Assembly: GCF_014642275.1 (NCBI RefSeq)
Contig: NZ_BMIM01000004.1
Location: 62,001-126,000, forward strand
Reading direction: 5' to 3'
From: Flavobacterium lutivivi
Lineage (GTDB): Bacteria > Bacteroidota > Bacteroidia > Flavobacteriales > Flavobacteriaceae
DNA length: 64,000 bases
Of this stretch, positions 9,086-16,169 are shown piece by piece (position 1 is the stretch's first letter; every line of letters begins with the position of its first letter). Under the pieces are notes generated by a model, which was not told where the DNA came from, made no database searches, and saw only the letters and a program-made list of their open reading frames with translations. The position numbers and the translations under genes were made by a program.

Positions 9086-9111
9086 AGTTATGAGTTATGA
9101 GTTATGAGTTA
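9086..9111. repeat. AGTTATG tandem repeat (about 3.7 copies)
   Basis: Three perfect 7-bp units AGTTATG followed by AGTTA lie just after the lptD stop codon. It is a short microsatellite in non-coding spacer and has no visible function. Confidence 0.7.
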
Positions 9112-9181
9112 ATAATATTAGTAGTTAGTTAAAATAGCTCACGTTTAAAATTTAAAATTTCGAATTTAAAATATAAACATA

Positions 9182-9571
9182 ATGGCAAAAAAAATCATTT
9201 TTACCGAAAAAGCACCAGCACCAATTGGGCCATATAACCAAGCTGTACTTGTTAACGGCATGCTTTATACTTCTGGGCAGATTGCCATAAACCCAACAAC
9301 TGGAGAGTTGGTTACTACTGATATTGAAACCGAAACCGAACTGGTGATGCAAAACCTAAAAGCGGTACTCGAAGCGGCAGACATGACTTTTGACAACGTA
9401 ATAAAAACAACCATTTTCATTATGAACATGGGCGATTTTGCAAAAATCAATGCGGTGTATGGAAAATACTTTGACGAAAAAACTGCTCCAGCACGCGAAA
9501 CCGTGCAAGTGGCATGCTTACCAAAAAATGTTAATGTAGAAATTTCGATGATTGCCGTAGCGCAAATTTAA
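9182..9571 (+). CDS. ridA: RidA family 2-iminobutanoate/2-iminopropanoate deaminase
   Basis: A 129-aa protein of the RidA (YjgF/YER057c/UK114) family, close to the usual length of about 126-130. It shows APAPIGPYNQAV near the N-terminus, YTSGQI, the conserved APARETVQV with the catalytic Arg, and the terminal VEISMIAV with the conserved Glu. RidA hydrolyses reactive enamine/imine intermediates made by PLP enzymes such as threonine and serine dehydratases, so it relieves damage to PLP enzymes in the cytoplasm. It stands alone, 101 bp after lptD and directly before the cassette-like island. Confidence 0.93.
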   Translation: MAKKIIFTEKAPAPIGPYNQAVLVNGMLYTSGQIAINPTTGELVTTDIETETELVMQNLKAVLEAADMTFDNVIKTTIFIMNMGDFAKINAVYGKYFDEKTAPARETVQVACLPKNVNVEISMIAVAQI

Positions 9572-9834
9572 GATTTGATAGGTAGCACTACTCTATTGGG
9601 CTTTGCCAAGAGTAAAAACTAAAACTTATATATCCTTGAAAGTGAAAACTTTTGGGGATATTTTTTTTATACAACTCCACTTACAAATAAAAATAATTGA
9701 TATATTTACGTTTGCAAACATTTATAAACGTTTGTTTTCGTTTGTAATTATTTGAAAACGAAATAGATTAAATTTGAATGTTAGCAGTAATTTTAGTCAT
9801 AATATAAAAATCATGTCATCTAAAATAATCGAAT
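9572..9834. other. 263-bp spacer: left edge of the cassette-like island
   Basis: No gene is visible here. The segment at 9708-9760 has several copies of (A)CGTTTG and its complement: ACGTTTGCAAAC, AAACGTTTG and TTCGTTTG, then GAAAACG. It ends with TGTTAGCAGTAAT (9779-9791), of which the last 12 bases recur exactly at 14249-14260, where a full island repeat ends before the phosphatase gene. TACGTTTG near 9708 could be a -7 element. This may be the edge of the array or a degraded first repeat. Confidence 0.5.
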
Positions 9835-10713
9835 ATGTCATTAATAAAATTTGAAGGTAAGCCAATTGAGAAACTAATCGAAACTGTTAGTGCTGGTATA
9901 GGAGTTTTATATAAACCTAGAGCAATCAGAAAAGAAGCTGATGCCGAAGCGTATAGAATTGAAAAACTAGAAGAGGCTAAAGGAAAAGGAATGATTATCC
10001 AAGCAGAAGTTGAAAATGAAATTCTTGAGAGAGTAAAGCAACGCTTGGTGCATCAAGAAGTAAATAGGCAAATAAACATTGATAATGTTGTTGAAAAATC
10101 AACTTTATACTTAAAAGACAATGTTTCGGAACAACCTGTAGATGATGACTGGAGAACAAGATTTTTTCTAAAAATTCAAGACATAACAAGTGCAGACATG
10201 CAAGTAATTTGGGCTAAAATTCTAGCTAACGAAGTTTCATCTCCAGGTGGTATATCAATAAGAACTTTGGAAATTCTCAACAACATGAGTAAAAGCGAAG
10301 CTGAAATATTCGAAAGAGCTGCTAGTTTAGCTTTTAAAGGTGGACATATATTAAAAATCGGAAATAGTGATGCATTTGATGAATTTGATGTACGGTATAA
10401 TGATTTACTCACTCTTAGAGCAGCTGGCTTGTTGTTTGAAAGTGATAATTTAAGCATTACTGTAAAGCATATGGAAAAAGAAGACTGTTCTTTTTTAAAT
10501 TTTGGAGACAAAACTGTAAAAATATTTAAGCCAAATACCGAAAAATATACTTTTGCTCAAATAGGTTTTACTCCTGCTGGTACAGAACTTATTGAGGCTT
10601 TACAAATAAAACCAAATTATGAATATTTGGATAAATTTGTAGACGAAGGTAATAAAAAAGGTTACAATTTAGAAATAATAGAATTTGTAGATATTCAATT
10701 TGAAAAAAATTAA
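9835..10713 (+). CDS. DUF2806 domain-containing protein
   Basis: A 292-aa protein of the DUF2806 family. It opens with a region suggesting a short amphipathic or membrane-associated segment (FEGKPIEKLIETVSAGIGVLY), followed by a charged helical part with RKEADAEAYRIEKLEEA, then the conserved DDDWRTRFFLKIQDITSADMQ-type core and ILANEVSSPGGISIRTLEIL. There is no known catalytic motif. It is the first gene of the cassette-like island. Homologues are common in mobile or variable regions; function is unknown, and a role in phage or stress response would be a guess. Confidence 0.8.
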   Translation: MSLIKFEGKPIEKLIETVSAGIGVLYKPRAIRKEADAEAYRIEKLEEAKGKGMIIQAEVENEILERVKQRLVHQEVNRQINIDNVVEKSTLYLKDNVSEQPVDDDWRTRFFLKIQDITSADMQVIWAKILANEVSSPGGISIRTLEILNNMSKSEAEIFERAASLAFKGGHILKIGNSDAFDEFDVRYNDLLTLRAAGLLFESDNLSITVKHMEKEDCSFLNFGDKTVKIFKPNTEKYTFAQIGFTPAGTELIEALQIKPNYEYLDKFVDEGNKKGYNLEIIEFVDIQFEKN

Positions 10714-10730
10714 TAAAAACGGCTGGTAAA

Positions 10731-10849
10731 AACGGTTTCGCGAAATTGCTAGTTTACATTTTTATGTGTTCACGAAAAACATTTATCTTTAACAGAAAAT
10801 AATCCGTTCGCTTGCATTGCAACTGACGCAAAGTGGCAAAAAATTAGCG
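10731..10849 (+). repeat. island repeat copy A (diverged)
   Basis: The most diverged full-length copy. It starts AACGGTTTCGCG just after the DUF2806 stop, keeps TTCACGAAAAACATTTATCTTTAA in place of the usual core, then CCGTTCGCTTGC and CAACTGACGCAAAGTGGC, and ends near ATTAGCGG. The CAACTGAC..AAGTGGC tail is shared with copy G at about 16101-16118. Confidence 0.6.
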
Positions 10850-10875
10850 GTATTCAAAACAAATATCATTTTAAT

Positions 10876-11832
10876 ATGAACTTCAAAGATTCATTTAGAA
10901 CATTCAAAGAACTTAACGATATTGAATCACTTATCGAGAATAATTTTAATCGACAATCTGGTATCTATACATATATTTTGAGAACAGAGTATAAGGTCAA
11001 ACTCAATAATCACACGCTATTTCTCCCAGAGAAAATAATTTTTAAAGATGATTATCAAAGATTTCGAAGAAAATTTGAAACAATACATTCAATAGAGTTT
11101 AAAAGCAATAAATTAGAAATAATTGAAAAGAACACTGTTATTCCTTTTGGTAATTATGAAAGAAAATTTAAGTTTTCTGGTAAAACATCTGAAATTCTCG
11201 ACGATTTAATCAACTTTAAATCAAACAATATTTTTTCATTTTCAGATGATTTATTAGATAATCGTAACTTCCCAATTTATGGAATCGATTCAAAACTTGA
11301 TTATCCGACTTACCTTTTAAAATGTGAGAACAATAATAAATCTAAAAATAGATTCCATAATCATGATGTTCTTTACAAATACGATGAAGACATTATAAAC
11401 TTTATAAAAGATGCTTTGTCAATTATTGGAATTCATTACGATATTTCTCAAATTGGTGATTGTGATACATTCATTATGTTTCCTTTACCATACATTCAAA
11501 TTATTCAAAATAGATTGGATACCGAAAGTTTAAAAGAGAAAATTATCATCACAATTAAGAAAAACAATAACCTTTTTAATGTCTTTAGACATAATAGCCT
11601 CAAACTTAAATATAATATAAATGAATTAAATTCAGACTTTACCGAAGAAAATTTCTTAGAGATTCCGTATACCAGAAAAGAGATTCAAACTATAGAAATT
11701 GAACCAAACAATGTGAAAAAAATCGGAAAATGTAAGATAGAAATTTTTCTAAATAATGTTACTGTAAATAAGTTTTATGGAACATACTTAAGAGATATAA
11801 AAATTGAAACAATACTGAAGAAATATGAGTAA
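10876..11832 (+). CDS. hypothetical protein, first gene of two-gene module
   Basis: A 318-aa protein I do not recognise. It has no signal peptide or membrane segment and is rich in Asn, Lys and Ile. Visible stretches are NFNRQSGIYTYIL near residue 24, FPIYGIDSKLDYPTYLLKC near 134-152, and a C-terminal IEIFLNNVTVNKFYGTYLRDI. The ATG at 10876 follows repeat copy A. Its last 8 bases overlap the start of the nitrilase-fold gene (ATGAGTAA), so the two are very probably translated together and work together. Codon use and AT content match neighbouring island genes. Confidence 0.65.
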   Translation: MNFKDSFRTFKELNDIESLIENNFNRQSGIYTYILRTEYKVKLNNHTLFLPEKIIFKDDYQRFRRKFETIHSIEFKSNKLEIIEKNTVIPFGNYERKFKFSGKTSEILDDLINFKSNNIFSFSDDLLDNRNFPIYGIDSKLDYPTYLLKCENNNKSKNRFHNHDVLYKYDEDIINFIKDALSIIGIHYDISQIGDCDTFIMFPLPYIQIIQNRLDTESLKEKIIITIKKNNNLFNVFRHNSLKLKYNINELNSDFTEENFLEIPYTRKEIQTIEIEPNNVKKIGKCKIEIFLNNVTVNKFYGTYLRDIKIETILKKYE

Positions 11833-12682
11833 GTTAGTATATCAACCTGAAAGTGATTTCTTTGTTAATGTAAATCTCATTAATTTTGAAAAATGTATAG
11901 ACGAAGAAACATTTACGATAAATATAGGTGCAGAAAAATTAGCAAGAATTAAACAATATCTTACCAATTCTTTAGATTGTAATATAATATGTTTCCCAGA
12001 ATTTTCTTATAACGATTCCTTGTTTCAGATGTATAAAGAATATTCTGATTTAAATGGGGTAATCGTAATTGCAGGAAGTGGTATAGAAACTGTTGGAAAC
12101 AATCAATTTTATGCTTATTGTCCAGTATTTTTACCTAATGAGGAAACTGTAAAAGTATACAAAAAATTTATTACTGTTGATGAAAAAGCATATAGCAAGG
12201 GTAGATTGATTGAATATCCTAATTCAACACAAAGAAATTTTAAAATTATCACTGAGGATTTAGAATATGTCTTTTCAATTTACATATGTTACGATTTTCT
12301 TCAATGCGATTATAAAGTTCGAACAGACATGGTTTTTATACCTCAATTAGAAGGTTCTCCAAGGCATTTTATAAATAAAGGCAATGAAGTTGTTCAAGGT
12401 TATGATAATTTCGTATTTGGAGTTAACAATTGTTGTGACAATTTTAGAAGTTTGGGATTTGCTAACCTAAACAGTTCTATAATTAAAGCATTCTCTAAAT
12501 TCAAAATTAGAGCCAATTCTTACTCAGACGCAAATGAAGATAAGTTAAATGAACATCATACAATTATTTATGATATCTCAACTGAACAAGCATTAAAATT
12601 TAGGTTGAATCTCGCAAAACCAGTTGCGAAACCTTATAATTTTTCTTATCAAAACTATGAGCCTAATATTATAATGCTCTAA
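11825..12682 (+). CDS. nitrilase-superfamily (carbon-nitrogen hydrolase fold) protein
   Basis: A 285-aa protein with the three catalytic positions of the nitrilase superfamily: Glu in CFPEFSY (about residue 59), Lys in VYKKFITVDEKAY (about 115-116) and Cys in IYICYDFL (about 156). Strand-like segments NIICFPEF, VIVIAGSG and MVFIPQLEG fit the alpha-beta-beta-alpha fold. Superfamily enzymes split amide, nitrile or carbamoyl bonds with these residues. Sequence around them is far from standard nitrilases or amidases, so the substrate is unknown. It is coupled to the unknown 318-aa protein by an 8-bp overlap and forms a two-gene cassette bounded by repeats A and B. Confidence 0.7.
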   Translation: MSKLVYQPESDFFVNVNLINFEKCIDEETFTINIGAEKLARIKQYLTNSLDCNIICFPEFSYNDSLFQMYKEYSDLNGVIVIAGSGIETVGNNQFYAYCPVFLPNEETVKVYKKFITVDEKAYSKGRLIEYPNSTQRNFKIITEDLEYVFSIYICYDFLQCDYKVRTDMVFIPQLEGSPRHFINKGNEVVQGYDNFVFGVNNCCDNFRSLGFANLNSSIIKAFSKFKIRANSYSDANEDKLNEHHTIIYDISTEQALKFRLNLAKPVAKPYNFSYQNYEPNIIML

Positions 12683-12692
12683 TTACGACTGC

Positions 12693-12825
12693 TGCTAATA
12701 GCCGTAATCCGCTATAGCTGGTTTTTCTTGAGTTGTGCTTCTTTCTTCACGAAAATATTTTATCTTAGCTAGAAATACCTAGTTCATTGGCTTTGCAAAA
12801 AGTCACTAACCGTAAAAAGTTAGCT
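12693..12825 (+). repeat. island repeat copy B
   Basis: Begins TGCTAATA at 12693, then CCGTAATCCGCTATAGCTGG, the core with TTTTATCTTAGCTAGAAATA (about 12758-12777), CTAGTTCATTGGC, and ends at GTTAGCT (12819-12825). The GCTAAT and GTTAGC ends are nearly complementary, giving the long imperfect palindrome expected of an attC-like site. Confidence 0.7.
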
Positions 12826-12861
12826 TTCAGTTTCGGAAACCTAAATTTTAAAACAGAAAAT

Positions 12862-13389
12862 ATGCTAATAAATACTTTTTGGAAAATCATTATTAAAATT
12901 ATAGGACTTTGGTTGGTGTTTGGCTGTATTTCACTTATTCCACAGTTTTTTTCTACTTTATCTTTCACAAATGGAAACATAAACTTTGATAGTTTATTAT
13001 TGGTTTGGATAGCAGTTTTTGGAGTAATAATACTTTATATCTTCATCATTCGTTTATTTCTTTTTAAGACAGAATGGATAATCGAAAAGTTAAAACTTGA
13101 AAAGAACTTCAATGAAGAAAGAATTAACATTGACTTCAAAGGTTTAGAGCTATTGACTATAGTGACCTCTATTATCGGAGCTTTAATTATTATAGAAAGT
13201 CTTCCAGACTTTTGCTCTGGCATATTCAATTTCTTTCAGCAAAAAATGCTGTTTAGAGATTATCCAGACTCTCATTGGTTAGTTTATCATTTTATCAAAT
13301 TAATAATTGGATATCTTTTATTGACAAAAGGAAAAAGTATTGCTAAATACATTGGAAAAGAAATCGTAGAAGAAAAACCGAAAGGTTAA
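12862..13389 (+). CDS. small hypothetical membrane protein
   Basis: A 175-aa protein with about four hydrophobic segments: IIKIIGLWLVFGCISLIP near the N-terminus, LLLVWIAVFGVIILYIFII (about 45-63), LLTIVTSIIGALIIIE (about 97-112) and a last one near LVYHFIKLIIGYLLL (about 144-158). I chose the ATG at 12862. An in-frame TTG at 12787 would extend the frame into repeat B and adds only a non-conserved stretch. It forms a single-gene cassette between repeats B and C. Function unknown. Confidence 0.65.
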   Translation: MLINTFWKIIIKIIGLWLVFGCISLIPQFFSTLSFTNGNINFDSLLLVWIAVFGVIILYIFIIRLFLFKTEWIIEKLKLEKNFNEERINIDFKGLELLTIVTSIIGALIIIESLPDFCSGIFNFFQQKMLFRDYPDSHWLVYHFIKLIIGYLLLTKGKSIAKYIGKEIVEEKPKG

Positions 13390-13480
13390 TAGTCGTTATC
13401 CTCAATAGCTGGTTTTTCTTGGCTTCTACTCTATTTCTTCATGAAAAAATTTTATCTTAGCTAGAAATAGGTTGTTAGCT
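13385..13480 (+). repeat. island repeat copy C
   Basis: Starts at the stop codon of the preceding gene (GTTAATAGTCGTTATCC), has the core GGTTTTTCTTGGCTTCTACT and TTTTATCTTAGCTAGAAATA, and ends at GTTAGCT (13474-13480). It is the shortest full copy, because the GTTCGTTGGC-type tail is replaced directly by the GTTAGC end. Confidence 0.7.
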
Positions 13481-13546
13481 GACTTAGCTAGTTAAAGATA
13501 GTGTCGGAAGGTTACTGTTGATTTTATCAGAATTTCTTAGAACCAC

Positions 13547-13576
13547 TTGCTTAATTACCAAATTTTGGTAACTTTA
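13547..13576 (+). promoter_or_regulatory. parDE promoter with palindromic operator
   Basis: TTG at 13547-13549, a 19-bp spacer and TAACTTTA at 13569-13576 fit the Bacteroidota promoter TTG-N19-TAnnTTTG with one mismatch. A perfect palindrome, TTACCAAA-T-TTTGGTAA (13555-13571), fills the spacer and reaches the -7 box. It is well placed for the ParD antitoxin, a ribbon-helix-helix repressor, to block its own promoter. The ATG follows 18 bp later. Confidence 0.65.
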
Positions 13577-13594
13577 CAAAAAAGTGAAGTAATC

Positions 13595-13837
13595 ATGGGA
13601 AAAAACACATCAATATCTTTAGGCAATCATTTTGAAAGTTTTATTGAATCATCGGTTTCAAATGGTCGTTTCAGTAACGCAAGTGAAGTAGTACGAGCTG
13701 GTCTTAGACTTTTGGAAGAAGAAGAAAACCGCATAATCATTTTGCGTAATGCAATCCGAGAAGGAATTGAAAGTGGTCGAGCTGTTGACTTTGATCCTAA
13801 AAAGCATTTAGAATCGCTAAAATCAAGAAAAAAGTAA
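13595..13837 (+). CDS. parD: ParD-family antitoxin
   Basis: An 80-aa type II antitoxin. The N-terminus GKNTSISLGNHFESFIESSVSNGRFSNASEVVRAGLRLLE (read in parts) is the ribbon-helix-helix DNA-binding domain of ParD/CopG proteins, with the conserved SNASEVVRAGLRLLE motif. The C-terminal half would wrap the toxin. The start at ATG 13595 gives the standard ParD length; an upstream in-frame TTG at 13547 overlaps the promoter and is unlikely. It shares one base with parE (TAATG). Confidence 0.92.
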   Translation: MGKNTSISLGNHFESFIESSVSNGRFSNASEVVRAGLRLLEEEENRIIILRNAIREGIESGRAVDFDPKKHLESLKSRKK

Positions 13838-14130
13838 TGGCTAAGTTTTACTTCACTAACAAAGCCGTTGAAGATTTAAGTGAAATTTGGAATTATACTG
13901 TTGAAACTTGGTCAGAAAGCCAAGCTGAAATCTATTATTCTTTACTAATCGATTCTTGCCAAGAATTAGCCAATAAACCAAGCCAAGGTAAATCATACGA
14001 AGTGGTTGAAAGAAATATTTTAGGATTCAAAACTGGACAACATGTAATATTTTACAGAATGGTAACGGAAACAGAAATTGAAGTTGTTAGAATTTTGCAT
14101 GGTATGATGGATATGAAAAACCATCTATAA
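13837..14130 (+). CDS. parE: ParE-family toxin
   Basis: A 97-aa type II toxin of the RelE/ParE superfamily: KFYFTNKAVEDLSEIWNYTVETWSE at the N-terminus, PSQGKSYEVVERNILGFKTGQHVIFYRM in the middle, and the typical terminal VVRILHGMMD. Family members poison DNA gyrase or, for some, other targets; which applies here cannot be told. It is translationally coupled to parD. Toxin-antitoxin pairs are frequent in large integron arrays, where they are thought to stabilise the array. Confidence 0.92.
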   Translation: MAKFYFTNKAVEDLSEIWNYTVETWSESQAEIYYSLLIDSCQELANKPSQGKSYEVVERNILGFKTGQHVIFYRMVTETEIEVVRILHGMMDMKNHL

Positions 14131-14255
14131 CAAAGGTTTCGCGCTATTACTGGTTTTTCTTATCTTCTACTCTATTTCTTCATGAAAAAATTTTATCTTA
14201 GCTAGAAATACATAGTTCGTTGTTCCGTAACGCGCTTATCAAGAAAACGTTAGCA
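14128..14255 (+). repeat. island repeat copy D
   Basis: Begins TAACAAAGGTTTCGCGC at the parE stop and ends TAACGCGC (14228-14235) followed by ACGTTAGCA (14247-14255). The TAACA...TCGCGC left part and GCGC...GTTAGC right part can pair. The core TTTTATCTTAGCTAGAAATA is intact. The 12 bases GTTAGCAGTAAT at the end are identical to 9780-9791. Confidence 0.7.
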
Positions 14256-14292
14256 GTAATGTTAAAAAAACGAAACGTATAAAAGTAATATT

Positions 14293-14634
14293 GTGAATCA
14301 AAAATTTTTATTTGTTTGCTCTGCCAATAAACAAAGATCAAAAACTGCTGAAGATTATTTTAGCTCAATTCATAACGAATTGAGTTTTAATTCGGCTGGA
14401 ACAAATTTAAAAATTTGCCAAAAAGAAGGAACAAATCCTTTGGATACAGACATGCTAGAATGGGCTGATGTAGTTTTGGTTATGGAAAAAAAACATCTTG
14501 AAATTATTAATAAAAATACAGAATCTAAATACTCAAAAAAAATAATTGTCTTAAATATTGATGATATTTACAAATATTATCAAAAGGAACTTATTGAAAT
14601 TTTAGAACAGAAAGCCCATAAATATTTTATTTAA
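14293..14634 (+). CDS. short low-molecular-weight protein tyrosine phosphatase family protein
   Basis: A 113-aa protein with the LMW-PTP active-site loop C-X5-R-S, seen as FVCSANKQRSKTAED near residues 8-20. The rest has the family pattern FNSAGTNLK and the ADVVLVMEKKH helix, but the usual DP acid near the end of classical enzymes is not evident; NIDDIYKYYQ is the closest candidate. It is shorter than ArsC/LMW-PTP enzymes (about 130-160 aa), like other short members found in variable regions. The start is GTG at 14293; no ATG is available. Confidence 0.75.
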   Translation: MNQKFLFVCSANKQRSKTAEDYFSSIHNELSFNSAGTNLKICQKEGTNPLDTDMLEWADVVLVMEKKHLEIINKNTESKYSKKIIVLNIDDIYKYYQKELIEILEQKAHKYFI

Positions 14635-14645
14635 AAAAACACTAA

Positions 14646-14653
14646 TGCTAACA
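14646..14653 (+). repeat. orphan repeat end TGCTAACA
   Basis: TGCTAACA, 11 bp after the phosphatase stop, matches the left end of the island repeats, but no core follows; coding sequence begins almost at once. This is the only junction in the island without a full repeat, so it may be a deleted site or a fused two-gene cassette. Confidence 0.45.
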
Positions 14654-14684
14654 GGCTTTGTGCGAGATTTGTAAACAACTAGAA

Positions 14685-15254
14685 GTGAAATCAGATATAA
14701 TATACATTGAAAAATCAAATGGTTCAAGCCACGATGGTGAAGCTTGGATTGGAAAATGTTTTTATTCAAAATCAGGTGCTTCTGTTTACTTCAATGGAAA
14801 AGTGTTCAAGAAAGGACAAAGTTTTTCCGGAAACCACTTTGACATTGAAACTGGAGAAAATTATTGGATTTCAAAAGTCAAAAAAAATGGAGAAGACAGA
14901 CATCGATTTGGAAAAGGGAAAATCAACATAGACCAATCAATCGTCAATGAATATTTAGCGATTATCGGTGAAGAAAAGTTACAGAAGAACAAATTTATAC
15001 TCGTTCAGCTCGATAATCAACCAGCCAAACAGAAAGCAACAGAGATTGAAAACGAAAAATTCGAAATGGAATTTAACTCAGATTTGAGGCTTAAAAATCT
15101 GAAAGACTTAACAAATAACGAATTGAAAAGCTTGATTGAATATTATGAAGGTTTTGATTTTCCAAGTATGTATAAAAAATCAAGAAAAGAAGTTATAGAA
15201 GCATTAAAAAATGCAAAAATTGAGTTAGAAGAAAGACAATCAAACATCGCTTAA
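14685..15254 (+). CDS. hypothetical protein of variable-region family
   Basis: A 189-aa soluble protein if GTG 14685 is the start; this gives KSDIIYIEKSNGSSHDGEAWIGK at the N-terminus, which looks like the natural start of the family. A TTG at 14658 would add nine residues including two cysteines. Conserved-looking parts are SGASVYFNGKVFKKGQ, GNHFDIETGENYWISKVKKNG and DRHRFGKGKINID, followed by a charged C-terminal helical part (about 120-185). I know of similar unnamed proteins in Bacteroidota genomes but no function. Confidence 0.6.
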   Translation: MKSDIIYIEKSNGSSHDGEAWIGKCFYSKSGASVYFNGKVFKKGQSFSGNHFDIETGENYWISKVKKNGEDRHRFGKGKINIDQSIVNEYLAIIGEEKLQKNKFILVQLDNQPAKQKATEIENEKFEMEFNSDLRLKNLKDLTNNELKSLIEYYEGFDFPSMYKKSRKEVIEALKNAKIELEERQSNIA

Positions 15255-15370
15255 CATGTTTATCTGCTACAGCTAGTTTTTCTTGACTTTCTTCACAAAA
15301 ATATTTTATCTTAGCTAGAAATACGCTGTTCGTTGGCTTAGCTAATAATAAGAACATGCGGAACGTTATA
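15249..15370 (+). repeat. island repeat copy F
   Basis: Starts GCTTAACA over the stop codon, then TCTGCTACAGCTAG, the core TTTTATCTTAGCTAGAAATA, GCTGTTCGTTGGCTTAGC, and ends near ACGTTATA. The end is less like GTTAGC than in copies B-D. Confidence 0.65.
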
Positions 15371-15389
15371 CCACATTTACCAAAAAGTT

Positions 15390-15965
15390 ATGAAGAAGTT
15401 TATCTTTCTAATCTTAAATCTTTTGACAATTATTAACTTAAATGCTCAAGTCAAACTAGAAGGTAAAATAATTTCTGCTAAAACAAAATTAAATCCAAGT
15501 GAAGAAATAGTGATTACTGTAAAAGAAACCAAAGAAATAGTTTTTACAGATTCCTTGGGGAATTTTACTCTATCAAAGCTTGACAAAAACAGACGTTATT
15601 CAATTGAATTAACGTCATTTCTTTATGGAAAGGTTAATATAGAATTTGAAACTCAAAGCAATAATCAAATACAAAAGACTTTTGAGGTTGATGCTAATTG
15701 TGATTTTGACAGTGAAACCGCTAGAAGCGAATGGAAAAACAAAACTGCCAAGCTTTATTTAATTGGTTCAATTGCTCCAATTGCAAATTCTAAGAATGAC
15801 AAAAAGTTTGAAAAAAAGTATAACTTAAAATACTTTGATTTTGGATGTACACCAGCTCCATTAGAATGCATAATTGAATACAACAAACAGATTTTAAGAT
15901 TGATGGAAATGGAATACGGAGAAAAATGGAAAAAAGAAATCCGAAAAGATGTCGTATTAAACTAA
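15390..15965 (+). CDS. secreted hypothetical protein with carboxypeptidase-regulatory-like domain
   Basis: A 191-aa exported protein: signal peptide KKFIFLILNLLTIINLNAQ, then a beta-sandwich region (about residues 20-105) with VKLEGKIISAK and TDSLGNFTLSKLDKNRRYSIEL, the pattern of the carboxypeptidase regulatory-like/CNA-B domains common in Bacteroidota surface proteins. The last 70 residues (NLKYFDFGCTPAPLECIIEYNK read in parts) form a conserved-looking unit with two cysteines. A single-gene cassette between repeats F and G. Function unknown. Confidence 0.65.
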   Translation: MKKFIFLILNLLTIINLNAQVKLEGKIISAKTKLNPSEEIVITVKETKEIVFTDSLGNFTLSKLDKNRRYSIELTSFLYGKVNIEFETQSNNQIQKTFEVDANCDFDSETARSEWKNKTAKLYLIGSIAPIANSKNDKKFEKKYNLKYFDFGCTPAPLECIIEYNKQILRLMEMEYGEKWKKEIRKDVVLN

Positions 15966-15972
15966 AAGCGGT

Positions 15973-16130
15973 ACAACAGCTGTTATCCGCTATTCCTTCG
16001 GCAGTCGCTGCGCTCGTGTGCTCGTTTTTCTTGGCTTCTACTCTATTTCATCACAAAAAAAATTTTATCTTAGCTAGAAATACGTAGTTCGCTGGCTTTA
16101 CAACTGACAGGAAGTGGCGAAAACGCTACA
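15973..16130 (+). repeat. island repeat copy G (with GC-rich insert)
   Basis: Contains CAACAGCTGTTATCCGC, a GC-rich insert with GCAGTCGCTGCGCTCG, the core TTTTATCTTAGCTAGAAATA (about 16061-16081), GTAGTTCGCTGGC and CAACTGACAGGAAGTGGC. The right end AACGCTAC is a diverged form. This is the longest copy; variable insert length between the arms is a feature of attC-like sites. Confidence 0.65.
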
Positions 16131-16169
16131 AGCAATGCGTGACCAACAATATCTTAGAGCAGACAACAG

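Noticed and set aside
12787-12861. TTG start for the small membrane protein
   Set aside because: It would place 25 codons inside repeat copy B; the ATG at 12862 follows the repeat as in the other cassettes.
13547-13594. Upstream TTG start for parD
   Set aside because: It overlaps the promoter and operator and adds residues outside the ParD family; ATG 13595 gives the usual length.
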